Shown piece after piece: positions 46,916-59,600 of a stretch of 64,000 nucleotides of DNA. Below the pieces are notes generated by a model that ran no database searches, was not told where the DNA came from, and was given only the letters and a program-made list of their open reading frames with translations. The stretch is from Phycomyces nitens (lineage: Eukaryota; Mucoromycota; Mucoromycetes; Mucorales; Phycomycetaceae). The stretch covers positions 1,364,001-1,428,000 of the forward strand of contig JAHRBC010000002.1 in assembly GCA_022702545.1 (NCBI GenBank), written 5' to 3'. Position 1 is the first letter of the stretch, and each line of letters starts with the position of its first letter. Both the position numbers and the translations under genes were made by a program.

Positions 46916-49900
46916 ATGGCTCCTATCCGTAAATCTACAAGAACAAAAGAATGTAGATGTTCTATTTGCAAGAACAAAGAGGGTGGATTTGATTTTCTCA
47001 CAGCTCAAACATTTAAGCGTCATATGCTTAAAGAAGATGCCAAAAACAGTTTTTTCGGTGGTAGATGTAAGATATATTTTATATTTTAATTTGAAAATTA
47101 TTTAATTAATAATAAATACATTTTTGAATTAAATAGTAATGGAAATTGTTGATACTGAAGAGCAATACTTTGAGGCCGTAGACAATGTAGAGGCCATGGA
47201 TTTTGAGTCTGGTGGTAAGGATTTCTTAAAATTTTATTGTTTTTTTATTAAATTAATTTTTTTACACCTGGGCAGACTTGGAAAACGGCGTTGAAGAATA
47301 TGAGGGGGTACAAGAACCCATTAGAAACCTACCTCTCTCTGAGTCCGATGCCATTTTTGGTGCAGAGGATGAATGTAGCTCAGTTGGTGACTCTGACTCT
47401 GACTCTGACAGTGAAAGTGAAGACGAGATGAATGATGATGAAGGTCTGTATAGTATCTGAGCTGATAATCACTCTATCTATATAAATATTATATATTAAT
47501 ATGCTTTTTTTTTGATTAATATGTTTCTAGAATTCAACTCAGAATTGAGTTTCATTCACGGCTTTATAGTCAAGGCTCTTGCCCTGTTCATTTCCTTTTA
47601 CGTTGTCAATGAAGGCGCGATTATCTTGATTGCAATCGTGAACAAGATCCTGGATTTTTTGGCGATTCTTTCCGAGTCCCATCAAGTGTCTCTGGTCTCA
47701 AAAGTATGGCAGGAATGAATGCATTGACAAAGGGAATCAAGAAGTATGTTGCATGTGGTGAATGTCACAGCATTTACGAGAACGATGGTGCACCTCTTTT
47801 CTGTACATTTGACAAGTTTGAAAACAGCGCCTTGTGTGGCCATGGCTTGTTCAAGTCCAATTTGTCATCTGTCCCAAAAAATCGTATATCTACCAGTCAA
47901 TCAAACACTCTATCCAAACACTCTTTTCTCGGCCTGATTTTGAATCACAGATCAACTCTTGGAATCGTGGTCCCAAGGTGGAAAAGACTATGTTTGATAT
48001 ATATGATGGCGCGATGTGGAACGAGTTGCCTGATGTGAATGGAATCCCCTTTGTTGACAGCGAGCGCTCTCTTATGCTGACATTAAACATTGACTGGTTC
48101 CAACCATTTGATGGTGTCACGTATTCTTGTGGTGCCATCTACCTTGCTGTCAACAACCTTCCTCGTGATGTCAGATTCAAGAAGGAAAATATCATCCTCG
48201 TTGGTTTGATGCCTGGGCCCAGAGAAGCAAAAACCTCAGAGATAAATCACTATCTCAAACCACTGGTCAATGAGTTGGAGGATCTCTATAAAGGAATCAG
48301 AATGAAGACTCATCAATGCCCATCTGGTGCAACTGTCCGTGCCGCTCTTTTCCTGGTCGCTTGTGACATCCCTGCCGCAAGGAAAGTATGTGGGTTCACA
48401 TCCCATACAAGTACAAATGCTTGTCATAAGTGTAATCGTCGGTTCAATCGGTTAGCTGGAACGAACTCTGTTGATTATTCTGGATTTGATTTCTCAAAGT
48501 GGCTCCTTCGCACTAAGAATGATAATCGTAAGGATGCTGAGGTCTGGAGAAATGCAGCCACTCAAGCTGAGAGGCAGCGCCTTGAAGTTGCCAGTGGTGT
48601 TCGCTGGTCCGAACTGCATCGTCTCCAGTACTTTGACGTTGTCCGCTGCACGATCATTGATCCAATGCACAATCTCTTCTTAGGCACTGCCAAGAGGATG
48701 ATGGAGAGATGGGTTGCAGATGGAGTAATCAACGATAAGAGTCTCGTTGCCATGCAGAAGATGGTGGAAAAGATGGTGTTGCCGCCAGATTATACTCCAT
48801 TAAAGACGAAGATTGCAAAGGGGTTCCCCTTCATGAAAGCTGATGAGTGGAAGTCGTGGTGTTTGGTATACTCTCCCGTGGTATTGAAGAACGTGCTGCC
48901 ACTGCCAATGTTCAAAAATTGGATGTTTTTTGTAAATGCCTGCCGTTTTTTGACCAAGCCAAGTATCTCTGAGGACGATATTGAGGAAGCGCATCGCAAT
49001 CTGGAGCAGTTTGGCAAAGGTTGTGAGCAATTATATGAGTCTGACCTCCTCTCTCCCAACATGCACCTCCATCTTCACCTTCGTGAAACGGTTCTGGACT
49101 TTGGTCCAGTTTATGGCTACTGGCTTTTTGGTTTTGAGAGGTACAACAGTATCCTCAAAAACATCAACACGAACAGGAAAGGTGGATTCGAGGCCACATA
49201 CATGAGAAGCTTTGTTGAGGATACACGAAAGGCAGATTTTGTTCGTGGGTTTCTGAGCACAGCCAATGGATATCATTTGTCAGATATCTTTCGCATGTTT
49301 ACCAATACCCCAGACACTATATCCACGCCAGCACATTCTCATTATTTCTCTACCTTCTCATTGCCTGATTTTGTTGAATATGCTGAAAATCCATTGATAA
49401 CAGTATATGGTAACGAGCCTTTGCCACCATCAACACTCCCATTGAAAAAGAAGCCCATGAGTATGATGAGTAGGGCAGAATATGACTGTTTGGTGGAATA
49501 TTACCAGGTTGCCTACAATGACAGGTCCATCAAAGGCTGTAATGACACCATGGCTTCCTCTGCTTTTGTCAATGACTGGATCGAAATGCTCAAGTCTGTC
49601 AGTATTCTAGGCCAGATGTTCAAAGGAAGGAGTGGTAGAAATCAAAAAGGATCATACATCCAAGCATTATTTGTTGAGGAAAAGACCGAGGCAGTGTACG
49701 CGTATGTTGGAGAGATTCAGTATCTATTTGTTCACACATTTAGCCCTGCTGTTTCTTCTTCACATCGTGGAAATGCCTATAACAGTCAACACACCTTTGC
49801 TTTTGTGAACTGGTTCAAAACTACGTCAGACACCACCAGAGAGGCTGAAGGCATTGAGATTCACAAGGACGAATTTTCAGCTCTTGACTTTCAAAGCATT

Positions 49901-50008
49901 CTTCCTGTCCATCGGATTCTCCTGCCTGTTGCAATTGTGGATTATAAATCTAGTAGTAACATTAACAAAAAACTAGTTGTCCCCTTGCCTAGAAAGGTTT
50001 CCGCCTAA
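46916..50008 (+). pseudogene. Plavaka/CACTA-like transposase of E2, two single-base frameshifts
   Basis: Exons 46916-47066 (151 nt), 47137-47214 (78), 47276-47443 (168) and 47531-50008 mirror E1 exactly, except that exon 4 is 2 nt shorter. The losses are one T in the run at 47657-47662 (six where E1 has seven) and one base near 47879 (CCAAAAAATCG against CCAAAGAAGTCG). Downstream 700 residues are open and carry every conserved block (NIDWFQPFDG, VACDIPAARK, DPMHNLFLGTAKRM, GFERYN). The zinc-like head (CRCSICK) and acidic exon 3 are preserved. Confidence 0.85.
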
Positions 50009-50103
50009 ATATATTTATCTTATCTCTCTTGGTTTTAATTATAATTTTATAGGTTGTTTTGCGAATCATGTGTTTAAAAAGTAAAAAAGACAAAAACAAA
50101 GAT

Positions 50104-51335
50104 TTATTCATTTTTGAATGTCCAGACAGGCAAATTCAAAGTCAGGTGACTTGGGGCAGGAATCTCCTTGACTGATGTTTGCTGTCTGGGCATTCTTGTC
50201 TTTGTCTTTGGTCCAGACCGTTTCAGATCATCCTCTCTTGAAAAACAGTCAATGACCTCCAGAAGCCGGTTCAACTATATTAAATTTATCAGTCTTTTAT
50301 CAGCACTCAGCACATCACTCTACAAAATATTAATTACCTCATCGCTTCTCCAGCTGGGACGAGCAACATGGAGAACACGCATGGTGATACCAGGTGCAAC
50401 GTCTTCCATGCCCGACTCACCATCAGACATCACATCCTTTTGGAGGACATGGAGATAGGCCATCTCCTCAGAGTTTTCAGGCTTATGGCCCATCTCCTCA
50501 TCAATTGCCCTCCAGTGACGCTTGTAGACCGCCACCCTGCGCGAGTGGATCTAGAAAAATTTTCAGATTAAGTCAAAAATATCATATTGTCTTTATACTA
50601 ACCTCGACAAGCCTGCTGTTGGCCCGAACCTTTTTCTTCTTTGCAATAGACTGCTCTTCAGTCATCTTTGCAACGCGATGGTAGTACTTATAGTTATTTT
50701 TTAGTTTTTGCACTACCATGCCAGGCCAAAAACCAGCAGCACGAGGCTGTGAGAGAATGTAGTCTCTCATGTAGTTAATGACCCTGACATTGTCTGGGTG
50801 GTCGATCCTCTCATCCTTATTCCATTTCTGCTTGCCTTCGTTCTCAGCAATCAGAGCTGGATCTTCGGAGTCAAGGTCTTTCTTCCACATCTTATTCTCA
50901 ATAAGTTCCTGGATATAATTTGTGAGAAAATATTTTTTTACAAAACAATAATAATATTCATACCAAGACAATCGCGCGCATATCACTGGGACTAATTGAG
51001 CTGGAGGGGCCAACAGAAGGAACCATTCCAACAGAACCAGCTTGGCCAAGAGGGAGCTGGCTCTGGACACCACTGGCATGGGCTTCTATGAGTGTACTCA
51101 TGGTCTTGTTGGTCTTGCCAGCGATGTCATAGACCATTCCCATTCTGGACTTGAGGAACCTCAAGTCTTCAAGGATAGCGGCCATTTCTGTCCTGCCTTG
51201 GCTACTTCCCTCACCAGTACTAGGAGATCTAGGCATAATCTCACGCTGGCTGATACGACCAGCAACAACACGGTCAATTGGAGCAGCTGGATTTGCTCTG
51301 GCTTTGCGTCCTGAGTTTGCTTGGGTTGGGGACAT
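50104..51335 (-). CDS. Conserved Plavaka-element accessory protein of E2, four exons, intact
   Basis: Exons 51335-50964 (372 nt), 50908-50603 (306), 50550-50338 (213) and 50274-50104 (171) have the same lengths as in E1 and join in phase 0 for 353 residues. Features are a basic start, a predicted coiled coil around MAAILEDLRFLKSRMG, MWKKDLDSEDPALIAENEGK, a basic KKKKVRANSR end of exon 2, VARPSWRSDE, and C-terminal LPVWTFKNE. Exons 3 and 4 show many substitutions against E1 yet no frame change, while the transposase of this same element has two. That suggests selection on, or chance survival of, this gene. Confidence 0.78.
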
Positions 51336-51611
51336 TTTCTAAATAAATATTTTTAAAATAAAATAATAATAATACATAGATTAATATATTTTTATTATAT
51401 ATATCCTTGAATATATAGACTTACATAATAAGCTGTAGTAGTGGGTGTAGTGTCAGGTAAGAACAATAATATTACTTGTCAAAAAAACTATATTTATATA
51501 TTGAAAAAAAGTATATTTTCGGAGTACAGCAAAATAAAATGAATTTGTGGACACACAGTTTTCATAATCCCATTATTCTCATAATTTATTAGGGCTTACT
51601 ATAATCTAAAA

Positions 51612-52060
51612 ATGCGTATGGATTCTTTTTTCCCAATTTTCCCTTTTTCTCTTTCTTTTTCTTTTTGCTTCTTTTATACTCTCTGGTAAGTATTTAAAAT
51701 TTTTTCACGCAATTAAAAACAACCTTTAACATTTTTTCAATTATCTAAAAGATGTCCTATAGTCACTTTTATTCATGCTTACACAAGAAAAACGTAAATA
51801 GGCGCACTATTTTTTATTGCTGTTGCTAATCAGTAATCTTCATCTTGTAGATTCAAAAACAAATCCTTTCAATTGCAATGGCCAAAGATGACAATGATGA
51901 AGTTGAATGGAGGGAATGTACTTGGTATGTTTGAATATTTTATCACTATTAATACTAATATATTCTGTCTTTACTATCAGCTCTTTATATTAAACAAAAT
52001 TGCCGCGTTTTAACAAAGATATGGAATACCCAACAAACCAGTTTGTCTTGGTAAGTAATC
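51612..52060 (+). other. Third transcription unit of E2: micro-exons with hydrophobic leader
   Basis: ATG at 51612 opens MRMDSFFPIFPFSLSFSF and the exon ends at a GTAAGT donor after 51685. It is 74 nt, 1 nt shorter than in E1, so its phase differs. Exon-like segments follow as in E1, and the last reads NCRVLTKIWNTQQTSLSW before a stop. Divergent from the accessory gene, about 280 bp apart. Tentative. Confidence 0.4.
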
Positions 52061-52830
52061 AGTCATTCCTATTACTTTTCTAACAGAAAATATAGATATC
52101 TTTTCTATTACACGTACACATTTTTTGATGGCTATATCATTATCTATCATGAAATACTGTTTGGTATGCCTGAAAATTCGCTCTCAAGATATGGAGCATC
52201 TACTCTGTTCTGTCAACCACTTCAGCCATTCAAAGCAGTAGTTAAAGAGTCGGCCATGCTCTCGACCCATGTTTTAAAAAGGTAAACATAAGTATACCGT
52301 GAATATAGCTATAGCCATGAATCTAGACTAAATTACTAGGCTGTATATTATGAGAAAAAATTTTATCAATAAAAACATATTCGTAAACTATTTGCCATAA
52401 TCTATTATAAAGAAGTATATAATAAATTACCAATTGAAAGTATTCAAAGCCTCAAAAATATTAAACAGCCAATAAATACACGTCTGGTGGAAGATAGTTG
52501 AATGGATAGACAAGGGAAAGTAATGAAAGTTGAATCTTGATCTGTCAAAAATAGATCTTATTATTGACCTTGAAATAATAATCCATGTAACGTTATACTG
52601 AAAAGAGATAAAATATACACTTTCAGTTACAGTTCTGTACCTCCTTGAGGTTAATGAGCCGACATGCCCAAAACTAGAGCATTATATCTGCCGAATTACT
52701 GCAACATCTCATATGACTTGTCATTCATATCTGGAGAGTAATATTTCTATTTAATTCTAGGATTTTTTATTTATTTGCCTCGGGATTTCACTTACTATCA
52801 CATCTGGGAATCGTACATTTTTTTGCAGTG
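52061..52830. other. Right end of E2, noncoding
   Basis: AT-rich terminal region matching E1's detached end (18896-19562). Holds the right terminal inverted repeat. I see no gene. Confidence 0.6.
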
Positions 52831-55244
52831 CAAAGTATCCAAGGCGATGCAGCTGCGACCATCGAACACCATTTTCGATCTCCAGCTGATGCCTTTCTGA
52901 GGGTGTACTAGCACTCTTCCACACCTCAGCATGCACCCTGTTTTCGACACCATGACGAATAGACCACTCCAGATAGTTGAAACCACGAAAGTCCACACTG
53001 CTTGTCCCAGCAAGACGACTGAATTGATGACTGCATTTATAGCAGGCGTTGGTGCTATTGTGGGATGTGAATCCGCTCGTTTTCCTGGCTGCTGGGATAT
53101 CACATGCCACCATTAGGAGTGCAGCACGGACGGTTGCTCCAGATCGATACTCAAAGGTTGGAATTGTCATTCCAACGTACAACTGCTCAAGGTCATCCAC
53201 CAAAGGCTTGAGATAGCTGTTGATCTCATACGACTTGGGCTCCTTTGGTCCAGGCATTAGCCCAACCAAGACGACGTTCTCTGGCTTGAACCTTTCATCT
53301 CTGGGCAAGTTGTTGATTGCCAAATATATGGCACCAGAGGAGTGGGTGACACCATCGAAGGGCTGAAACCAGTCGATGTTGAGAGTCAACAGAAGAGAAC
53401 GAGGGCGGGCAACAAATGAAAGACCATCACTGTCTTTCAACTCCTTCCACATCTTGCCATCGTAAACGTCACACATGGTGTCTGCCACCTTCAGCTCGTC
53501 GTTCCAGAGGCCGATCTTCTGCTCGAAACCAGGACGAAGAAAGAGAACCTTGAGTGCATCTTTGACAGACTGATACACAAAGATTTTCTTTGGAACCATG
53601 GCACCAGACGTCGACTTCTTTCTCAGCTCACAGTTACAAGTTATGTTTGCGCCTATTTTCACAGAGCTACACAAGGGAGGAACGGAAATAGATTCTTCGT
53701 AGATCTGGTGGCAATCTGGGCAAGAAACGAATCGTTTGATATCTTTGGTGATATTGCTAAAACCCGTCATCTTCTGAAGACCAGCAAGACTTGTTGGTAG
53801 CTGAAAGTCTTGTTCATAAACCATCAAGAGCTCATTGACAAACTGGATCAATACAACTGCGCCCTTGTTGACTGCATAACGGGATGCAAAAAGAACAACG
53901 AAAATGGCAATAGCCCTATGCACTGGATTTTCGGGCATACCAGGAGCACCAAAGGGTTCTGTTTCAAAAAAGGAAAATTATTAACACTCAATTTCGGCAT
54001 GCTTCTTTATGATAGTTATTCAATACTGACCTTCGCCGTTGAACTCCTCAACATCAATCTCCTCGACATCACTCTCTTCATTGTTGCCATTGTCGCTGTC
54101 ATTGGCAATCTCGGTGTCATCGCCATTGACCTCATTGTCAGCCAAATCATTGTCAGACATCGGGACGGAATCCAAAAAAGGTAGGTTGGCCTGACCGCCC
54201 ATTGTTTCCATGGATTCAGATTCAAACATCGGGATTGCTACAAATATGGAATAGATTAGTTTATTGCCCTTAAACTGGTTTTCAAATAAATATTTTTTAC
54301 CCTCAACATCAACATCCATAATGACACTTTGTGTGCCTGAGGTTCAATTAAAGAATAATGGTTATTATTGCGCAGTAAATACAAAATTAATACATACTAC
54401 TCTCAGTTTGTCCAGCCTCTTCAATTCTTGCTCTTTTGGCATGACGCTGATAATTGCGTCTGGATACCATAGAGAACCCTTCTTGGTTACCATTGCATTT
54501 GTTACAGTAACAGGCAGTGTTGTTTTGGGAAGCAGAAGACATATTTTGTGTGATTCGATTGTAAGATAAAAAAGGAAACAAGTGCTTCATATGTTTTATT
54601 TGCTGTCAATTTATAGACAAAAAAAAACTATTGTATTTTACTTGTTTGCCCGAACCAATAGGATCTGTTAAAAAGTCTTTTTTTATTTGAATAAAAAAAA
54701 TCTTCTGAGTTGAAAAAAAGGCCTATATTTCCTACACCTTAAAGTACTCTTGGTGCACTAGTAATCCAGCCCATTTTTCCAGTGAAGAAGAAGAAGGAGA
54801 CTCTTATTAGAGTCCCCACACAATCACCACAACAGGCATGGATGGATAGTGAGCAATCCAATGCAAGTGGCAGTACTTCCACTTCTCAAGAGATTCCTAC
54901 TAAGAGAGTTCCAATGTATCAAAGGCTTAGTCCCAGGGAATCTCTTGAGAAAGACATTGCATTGGCAATGGAAGCAGATGAGAGGGAGAGAGCTCGTCAG
55001 CACAAGCTGGCCGATGAAATGATGAAGGTGATGCTTGAGATGAAGCAAGAGCTTCATGAGGTCAAGCAAGAGCTTTGCGAGACCAAGCAAGAGCTTTGTG
55101 TGGTCAATGAACGATTGGGAAAGCTAGAAAATAGTAGCAGAAGTCCCTATCCCTCTGCCTACCAGCAACCTTCTGGGACATCTTATCCCTTTTTCTACCA
55201 TCCACAGTAGTAAACGTTTTTAAAAAAACATTTATAAATCAATT

Positions 55245-56375
55245 TTATTGTGTGGTGATTCTGTCTAGATATATATGCAATTGGGGAGGTGCAATACCAA
55301 AGAACATGCTTGTCTGATTTCCATTGTTAATGCAAGTATGAATGTTCTTCATTAATGTAGAAATGAGGTGGAACTTTCCTACCCAGCTCTGCCCAACACG
55401 CTGTCCATTTCTAAACTTGACATAAGCAAAGAAAGCACCAACATGTCCAAACTCCCACTCAACACACTCTCAAACTTTTGACATGGCATTATTGATGAGG
55501 CGCTCCTCAGAAGTCATGTCAGGTCTTCTTCTGAATGGCTTGACCACCAATACATTTGCTCTGTATGCCGGATCACCATAGATGGCATAATGGTGATCAC
55601 CATTATCAGCATGACAGAGTTGCTGTTCCAGTTGAGCCATGATTCCACTGGTCTCAAGCATTCTCTGATTGTGCATTGATCCAGCAAACGGCCCAGACAT
55701 GCTCACCGTGATTCCATCTGGAGTCACAATGGACTGGAACTTCAAACCATGTTCCCTCTTATGACCATTATAGTTGATCTCCTGGTCTTCCCCTGGTCTG
55801 CATACGGAATTTAGGGTTCCATCAATGAACCCAATAATGCCAGTGTATGGCGACCCTTTTTCAGCAATGGCATTGCTGAAGCGCCTCAAGTTGAATGGAT
55901 GCAAGTGATCCTTGGTAAAGTGTAGTCCCCTGGCATACTTGTCATGCAGAAGATCAACCATCGTGTTGAAAACCGTACATAAAGTACTGCGATTAACCTT
56001 GAAGAAGTGCTCAAGGTCAGCATACCGCCCAGGATATGACAATCATCGAAGAGTGATTGCCAATGCTGACAGTATATCCCAAGAGAATTGGTGGGTCGTA
56101 TCTTGGCATAATATGACAGTTGATGGCAGTCCCATGGCATTGACAATGTACTCCATCTGAGAGTAGGTGAATCAAAAGAATTCAATACATGAAGCATCAC
56201 CCAAAGCTTGGATCTCTGCACATTGGTGAATACTTCGCTCGTTAAGTAGTGCATAATCTTCTACAGCATCTTGGAACTCGCTATGAGGGATGTCAGTCTT
56301 GGCAGAGTAGTTATCAAGATGTTCTGCATTAAGTTGGTAGATGGTATTGCGTAAGTTGCTTGTATATCCGAACAT
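55245..56375 (-). pseudogene. Harbinger DDE transposase of H2, three in-frame TGA codons
   Basis: One continuous frame of 377 codons from ATG at 56375 to TAA at 55245-55247, aligning along its length with the H1 transposase. Catalytic blocks IGFIDGTLNS, YGDPAYRA and CVEWEFGHV are present. TGA codons at 56172-56174, 56043-56045 and 55470-55472 each fall where H1 has Arg (LFRFTY, LRRLSYP, TLRIVVEWE). The simplest cause is CGA to TGA, a C-to-T change at CpG. There are no frameshifts. Confidence 0.88.
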
Positions 56376-56600
56376 TTTTATATATAAAAGAAGTGTGAAA
56401 AGTGAAAGAGAAAGTAATAGAAAGCAAAAGAAACAAAGTAAATTATACTCTCAGATAATATTGTTTAAATCGCAGTTATTTTATTCTCAAATATCATTGG
56501 CTAAATATTTTACTAAAAAGGATTACTAATATTTGTCATGATCATATTTTATCCTACCAAAATAAGAATTTTAAAAATTATGAATCCCCAAATGTCTCTA

Positions 56601-59600
56601 CACACCCAAGGAGTATTTCGGGTTTTAAAAGCTCATTTCTTTTTGGACATCCATATATAGTAATTTTCGGGAGAGTTTTTTGCACCTATTTAATCTCAAC
56701 AGCCAATAACAATGCAGAAATAAAGCATTAATAATACAGTTTATAACAGTTCTCATTGGATAGAATTTCACCAACAAGGATTATTTTCGGGTTTTTAAAA
56801 CTCGTATTTTTTGATTATTCTTAATATAGTAATTATCGGGAGAGATATTTTTTCCAAAAAAATCAAAATTGCAAATCAAAATGCAAAAATTATTGATAGT
56901 ACGAATTATAGACAGCATTCATTGGATAGATTTATAGGTTTACAAATGATTTTTATTGGATAAAATTCTCATAGCTTTGGGCCAGGGGTTTCTTTCATAA
57001 AATGATGCAATGAGGGCATTCCTACCTTGTCAGTTGCTTGATGCTCTTTCAAGATGATATGAATGAGTGCAGAATCAAATAAGTCTGACCCAAAAGGCAG
57101 GAGAGCGGTATCCATTATTTGATAGAATGTCTGGACAAGATAGTATATACAAACCTAACTAATGATAATTAGCAAACAAAACTCGAATAGATAGATGATA
57201 ATGTACACACTACCTTACCATACATATTGTTCACAGTTGATTTTATCTAACAAAAGAAGTATGAAAGTTAATAATCAACAAGAATACATAGGGAATAAAG
57301 TGTTTAATTTTATATCTTATAATATTTTACGCAGCAACTCTTTAAAAACGCGTCATTATATTTGTTGCTAGATATATAGGAGTCTTATACACACCTTAAA
57401 CAAAGAGGATGGGCAATAGATGGGCCTTGTACATTGAATGAGCTACTGCTATCTCAAACTGTAAATGAAATGCCTATTATAAAAGAAGACATTCATTTAG
57501 TTTTTAGTTGAACACAGTGCAGACTTGAATATCTTACAGCAACATAAAGCAGGCTCAAGTAGTCTATTTAATAGAGACAGAAAAAGAAGCTTTGTTATAT
57601 ATAATTTGTTACAAAGTAGGGGTCAAACGAAAATCACTTACCATAAAAAATGTTGAAGAAGCAGAAAGAAAAGAAATAAAAAAATAAATAAAAAATAAAT
57701 AAATAAAGAACCTGCTAGAAAGATTGCTGCGGTTCAAATTTATGGTATAAATTAAATTGACAAATCGTCCAAAGACAAATCAGTTTTGTACCTTATTTAC
57801 TTCCCTGAACAATGAACAGCCAATTTAACCAGACCGAAAACGTTGCTAAAAAGCACGTTTGTGAATTGAACAATTGTGGCAAGCGCTTCCGATACCCAAG
57901 TGATCTTGGACGTCATAAGAAAACAACCCATAGATCTACAGAGACTGGCCAGTCCTCCACCCTGAAGTTCAGAACACTCATGACACCAAACAACAACTTT
58001 TTCAATAATGAACAACCATTGGTAGATATCTCCTCCTCTGCCTCAGTTGACCCTGTTCCTGTCAATCTCAGTGACATGGTGTTCCATGAAAACGACGAGG
58101 CCAGATATCGCAATTCTGTGGATGAGGAAGAGGATGAAGACGAACTTTTGGATGAAAACGTTACATTCACGGAATATGTTGGTAATGAACCTGAAGCAGT
58201 AGCCGACGAGATTGAGGATCAAACACCAATTGTTGCCAATGGAGAGTTTTTTCCTTTCAGAGACAAGATACACCAATTGGTGTATCAATTCTACTATCGA
58301 TCTGGAGGAGACATCTCGCAAAGTTTGATGAAAGACATCATAAAGCTTCTCAATGATATTACGAAAGCCAAGGTTGATTATCCTGAAGCAAAAGTACCTG
58401 CAGCTGATTCTATATTCAACTTTGATGATAAGAGAAGAACGAAAAACCAGATTCCCTTGCTAAAACAGACAGAGCACAAGGTTAAGGTTCAAAAAACTGT
58501 CAATGGTCAAGAAGTTGAACAAACCTTGACTTTCCATATGAATCCTCCTTCTGAGGTGCTGAAGTTGTTGGTTGCGAACCCTTCAGTCACTGATCATCTG
58601 TCAAAACTTCCTGATCATACTGAAGGCGAGCTTGTGGATAGCTACCAGTCGCAGAAATGGAAAACTGAAAGCTTGTTTCAGCATCCAATGGTGTCTATTC
58701 AGATGAATAGTACGGTGAAAGATATCTGGGTCGGTGATCTTGTCGAGGCTGGTCAAATGCAAATGATTGTGGACAGATTCTATACACTGAATCATTCAAC
58801 TATTATGGCTGAGGGTTATCAAGTTGTCACTGTCAATAATACGCTCTACCTCCACAATATGCCTGAGAAAACTTCTGTCGAAACTGGGAAAATTTCAAGC
58901 ATTGTTTGCAATTGTCCTGAAACATTGTCCTTGAACTTTGAAAGTAATGTTCTTGGTAATCCTGATCTTCATGCCATATCTACCACCATTATGAGTAAAA
59001 TCACCATGCCAAACCCACTCAAACGTCCTTCTCTGTCTCCCACTCATAAATTCATGCCCGTGAAAGTAATTCCTATGAATTTCTTTACTGATGATATGAG
59101 TGGAAACTGAACCAAAAAGCACAACAAGTTTGATAGTTGGATCATGGTTCCTGCTGCCTTACCTCTTTCCGAAAGGCATGCCCTCCAAAACACTGCATTC
59201 ATATGTACCGATCATTTGCTGTCCGCAATGCAGATGCTCCCTGCAATTGTCGATGATCTTGTTTTGTTGGAAAAAGGAGTCGAAATGTTTTTGCCTAGTG
59301 GTGAGGGTGTCGTCGTTGTTGCTCCACTACAGTTTATCACTGCTGATAATGCTTGCCACTCGGAAATTGCCTCAAGTCGCGGTGCGATATCGAAGATGCC
59401 TTGTCGCAAGTGTGTTTGGGAGCTGAAGACACCGGGAACAGTAGATGGTAGCGACTATCATTGTGCTCCAAGATCTGAAGATGTTGTTGCTCAAATGCAT
59501 GCTCAGTATGTGGCTTCTGGTGGAGATAAGACGTTGTTGGTCGATGCTGAGGCAGGGTATAAACTTGTTGGTGGCCAAGCTTTGCTGAAGCTAAAGTCTA

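Larger units (their letters stand above)
46664..52830 (+). mobile_element. E2, Plavaka-like transposon (6167 bp) inside D
   Basis: Left terminus CACTGCAAAAATACCCCCGA, right terminus (reverse) CACTGCAAAAAAATG...CGATTCCCAGATGTG. 26 of the first 32 positions match between ends. TSD CAA at 46661-46663 and 52831-52833. The empty site is seen in C at 35550-35565. Collinear sister of E1. Confidence 0.95.
45285..54542 (-). pseudogene. Plavaka/CACTA-like transposase of D, split by E2
   Basis: Exon 1 54542 to about 54399 (CYCNKC...QRH head), a short exon near 54330-54300, an acidic exon about 54237-54031, and the main exon from about 53958. It opens MPENPVHRAIAIFVVLFASR and runs to 52834, where E2 lies in the codons for LGYF/DLVRGT, then resumes at 46663 and ends at 45285. 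All blocks are present across the two halves: NIDWFQPFDG, CDIPAARK, CYKCSHQF, DPMHNLFLGTAKRM, GFERYN, IQYLFIHKF. Apart from E2 the frame looks open. Confidence 0.85.
42334..54784 (-). mobile_element. D, Plavaka-like transposon (about 6.3 kb) containing E2
   Basis: Termini CACTGGAAAAACGGGCTTGA at 42334 and, in reverse, CACTGGAAAAATGGGCTGGA ending at 54784. TSD AAG at 42331-42333 and 54785-54787, in frame within the H2 gene. It has the three-unit plan. The 42660-43990 end region is nearly identical to A's, whereas the transposase is clearly diverged from A's. Confidence 0.95.
41788..55210 (+). pseudogene. H2 accessory (Myb-position, coiled-coil) gene split by element D
   Basis: Exon 1 41788-42150, exon 2 starts 42217 and runs to 42333, where D is inserted at codon AAG. 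It resumes at 54788 and ends with TAG at 55208-55210. Without D the frame is open for 300 residues. Exon 1 has a helical block (RKLACIEAMLEYRPFEQLQG) and TGTNDSETTLENRV, matching H1. The tail is a coiled coil with a three-fold KQEL heptad-like repeat (about 55040-55105) and a Pro/Tyr-rich end (PYPSAYQQPSGTSYPFFYHP). It is broken only by the insertion. Confidence 0.85.
41521..56599. mobile_element. H2, Harbinger-like transposon (about 2.6 kb) split by D
   Basis: Termini AGAGACATTTGGG at 41521 and its inverse ending at 56599. TSD AAT is at 41518-41520, and on the right is split by Z: a56600 plus a61013-t61014. It has a Myb-position gene (+), interrupted by D, and a convergent DDE transposase (-). 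It has the same layout as H1 but diverged sequence. Confidence 0.85.
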
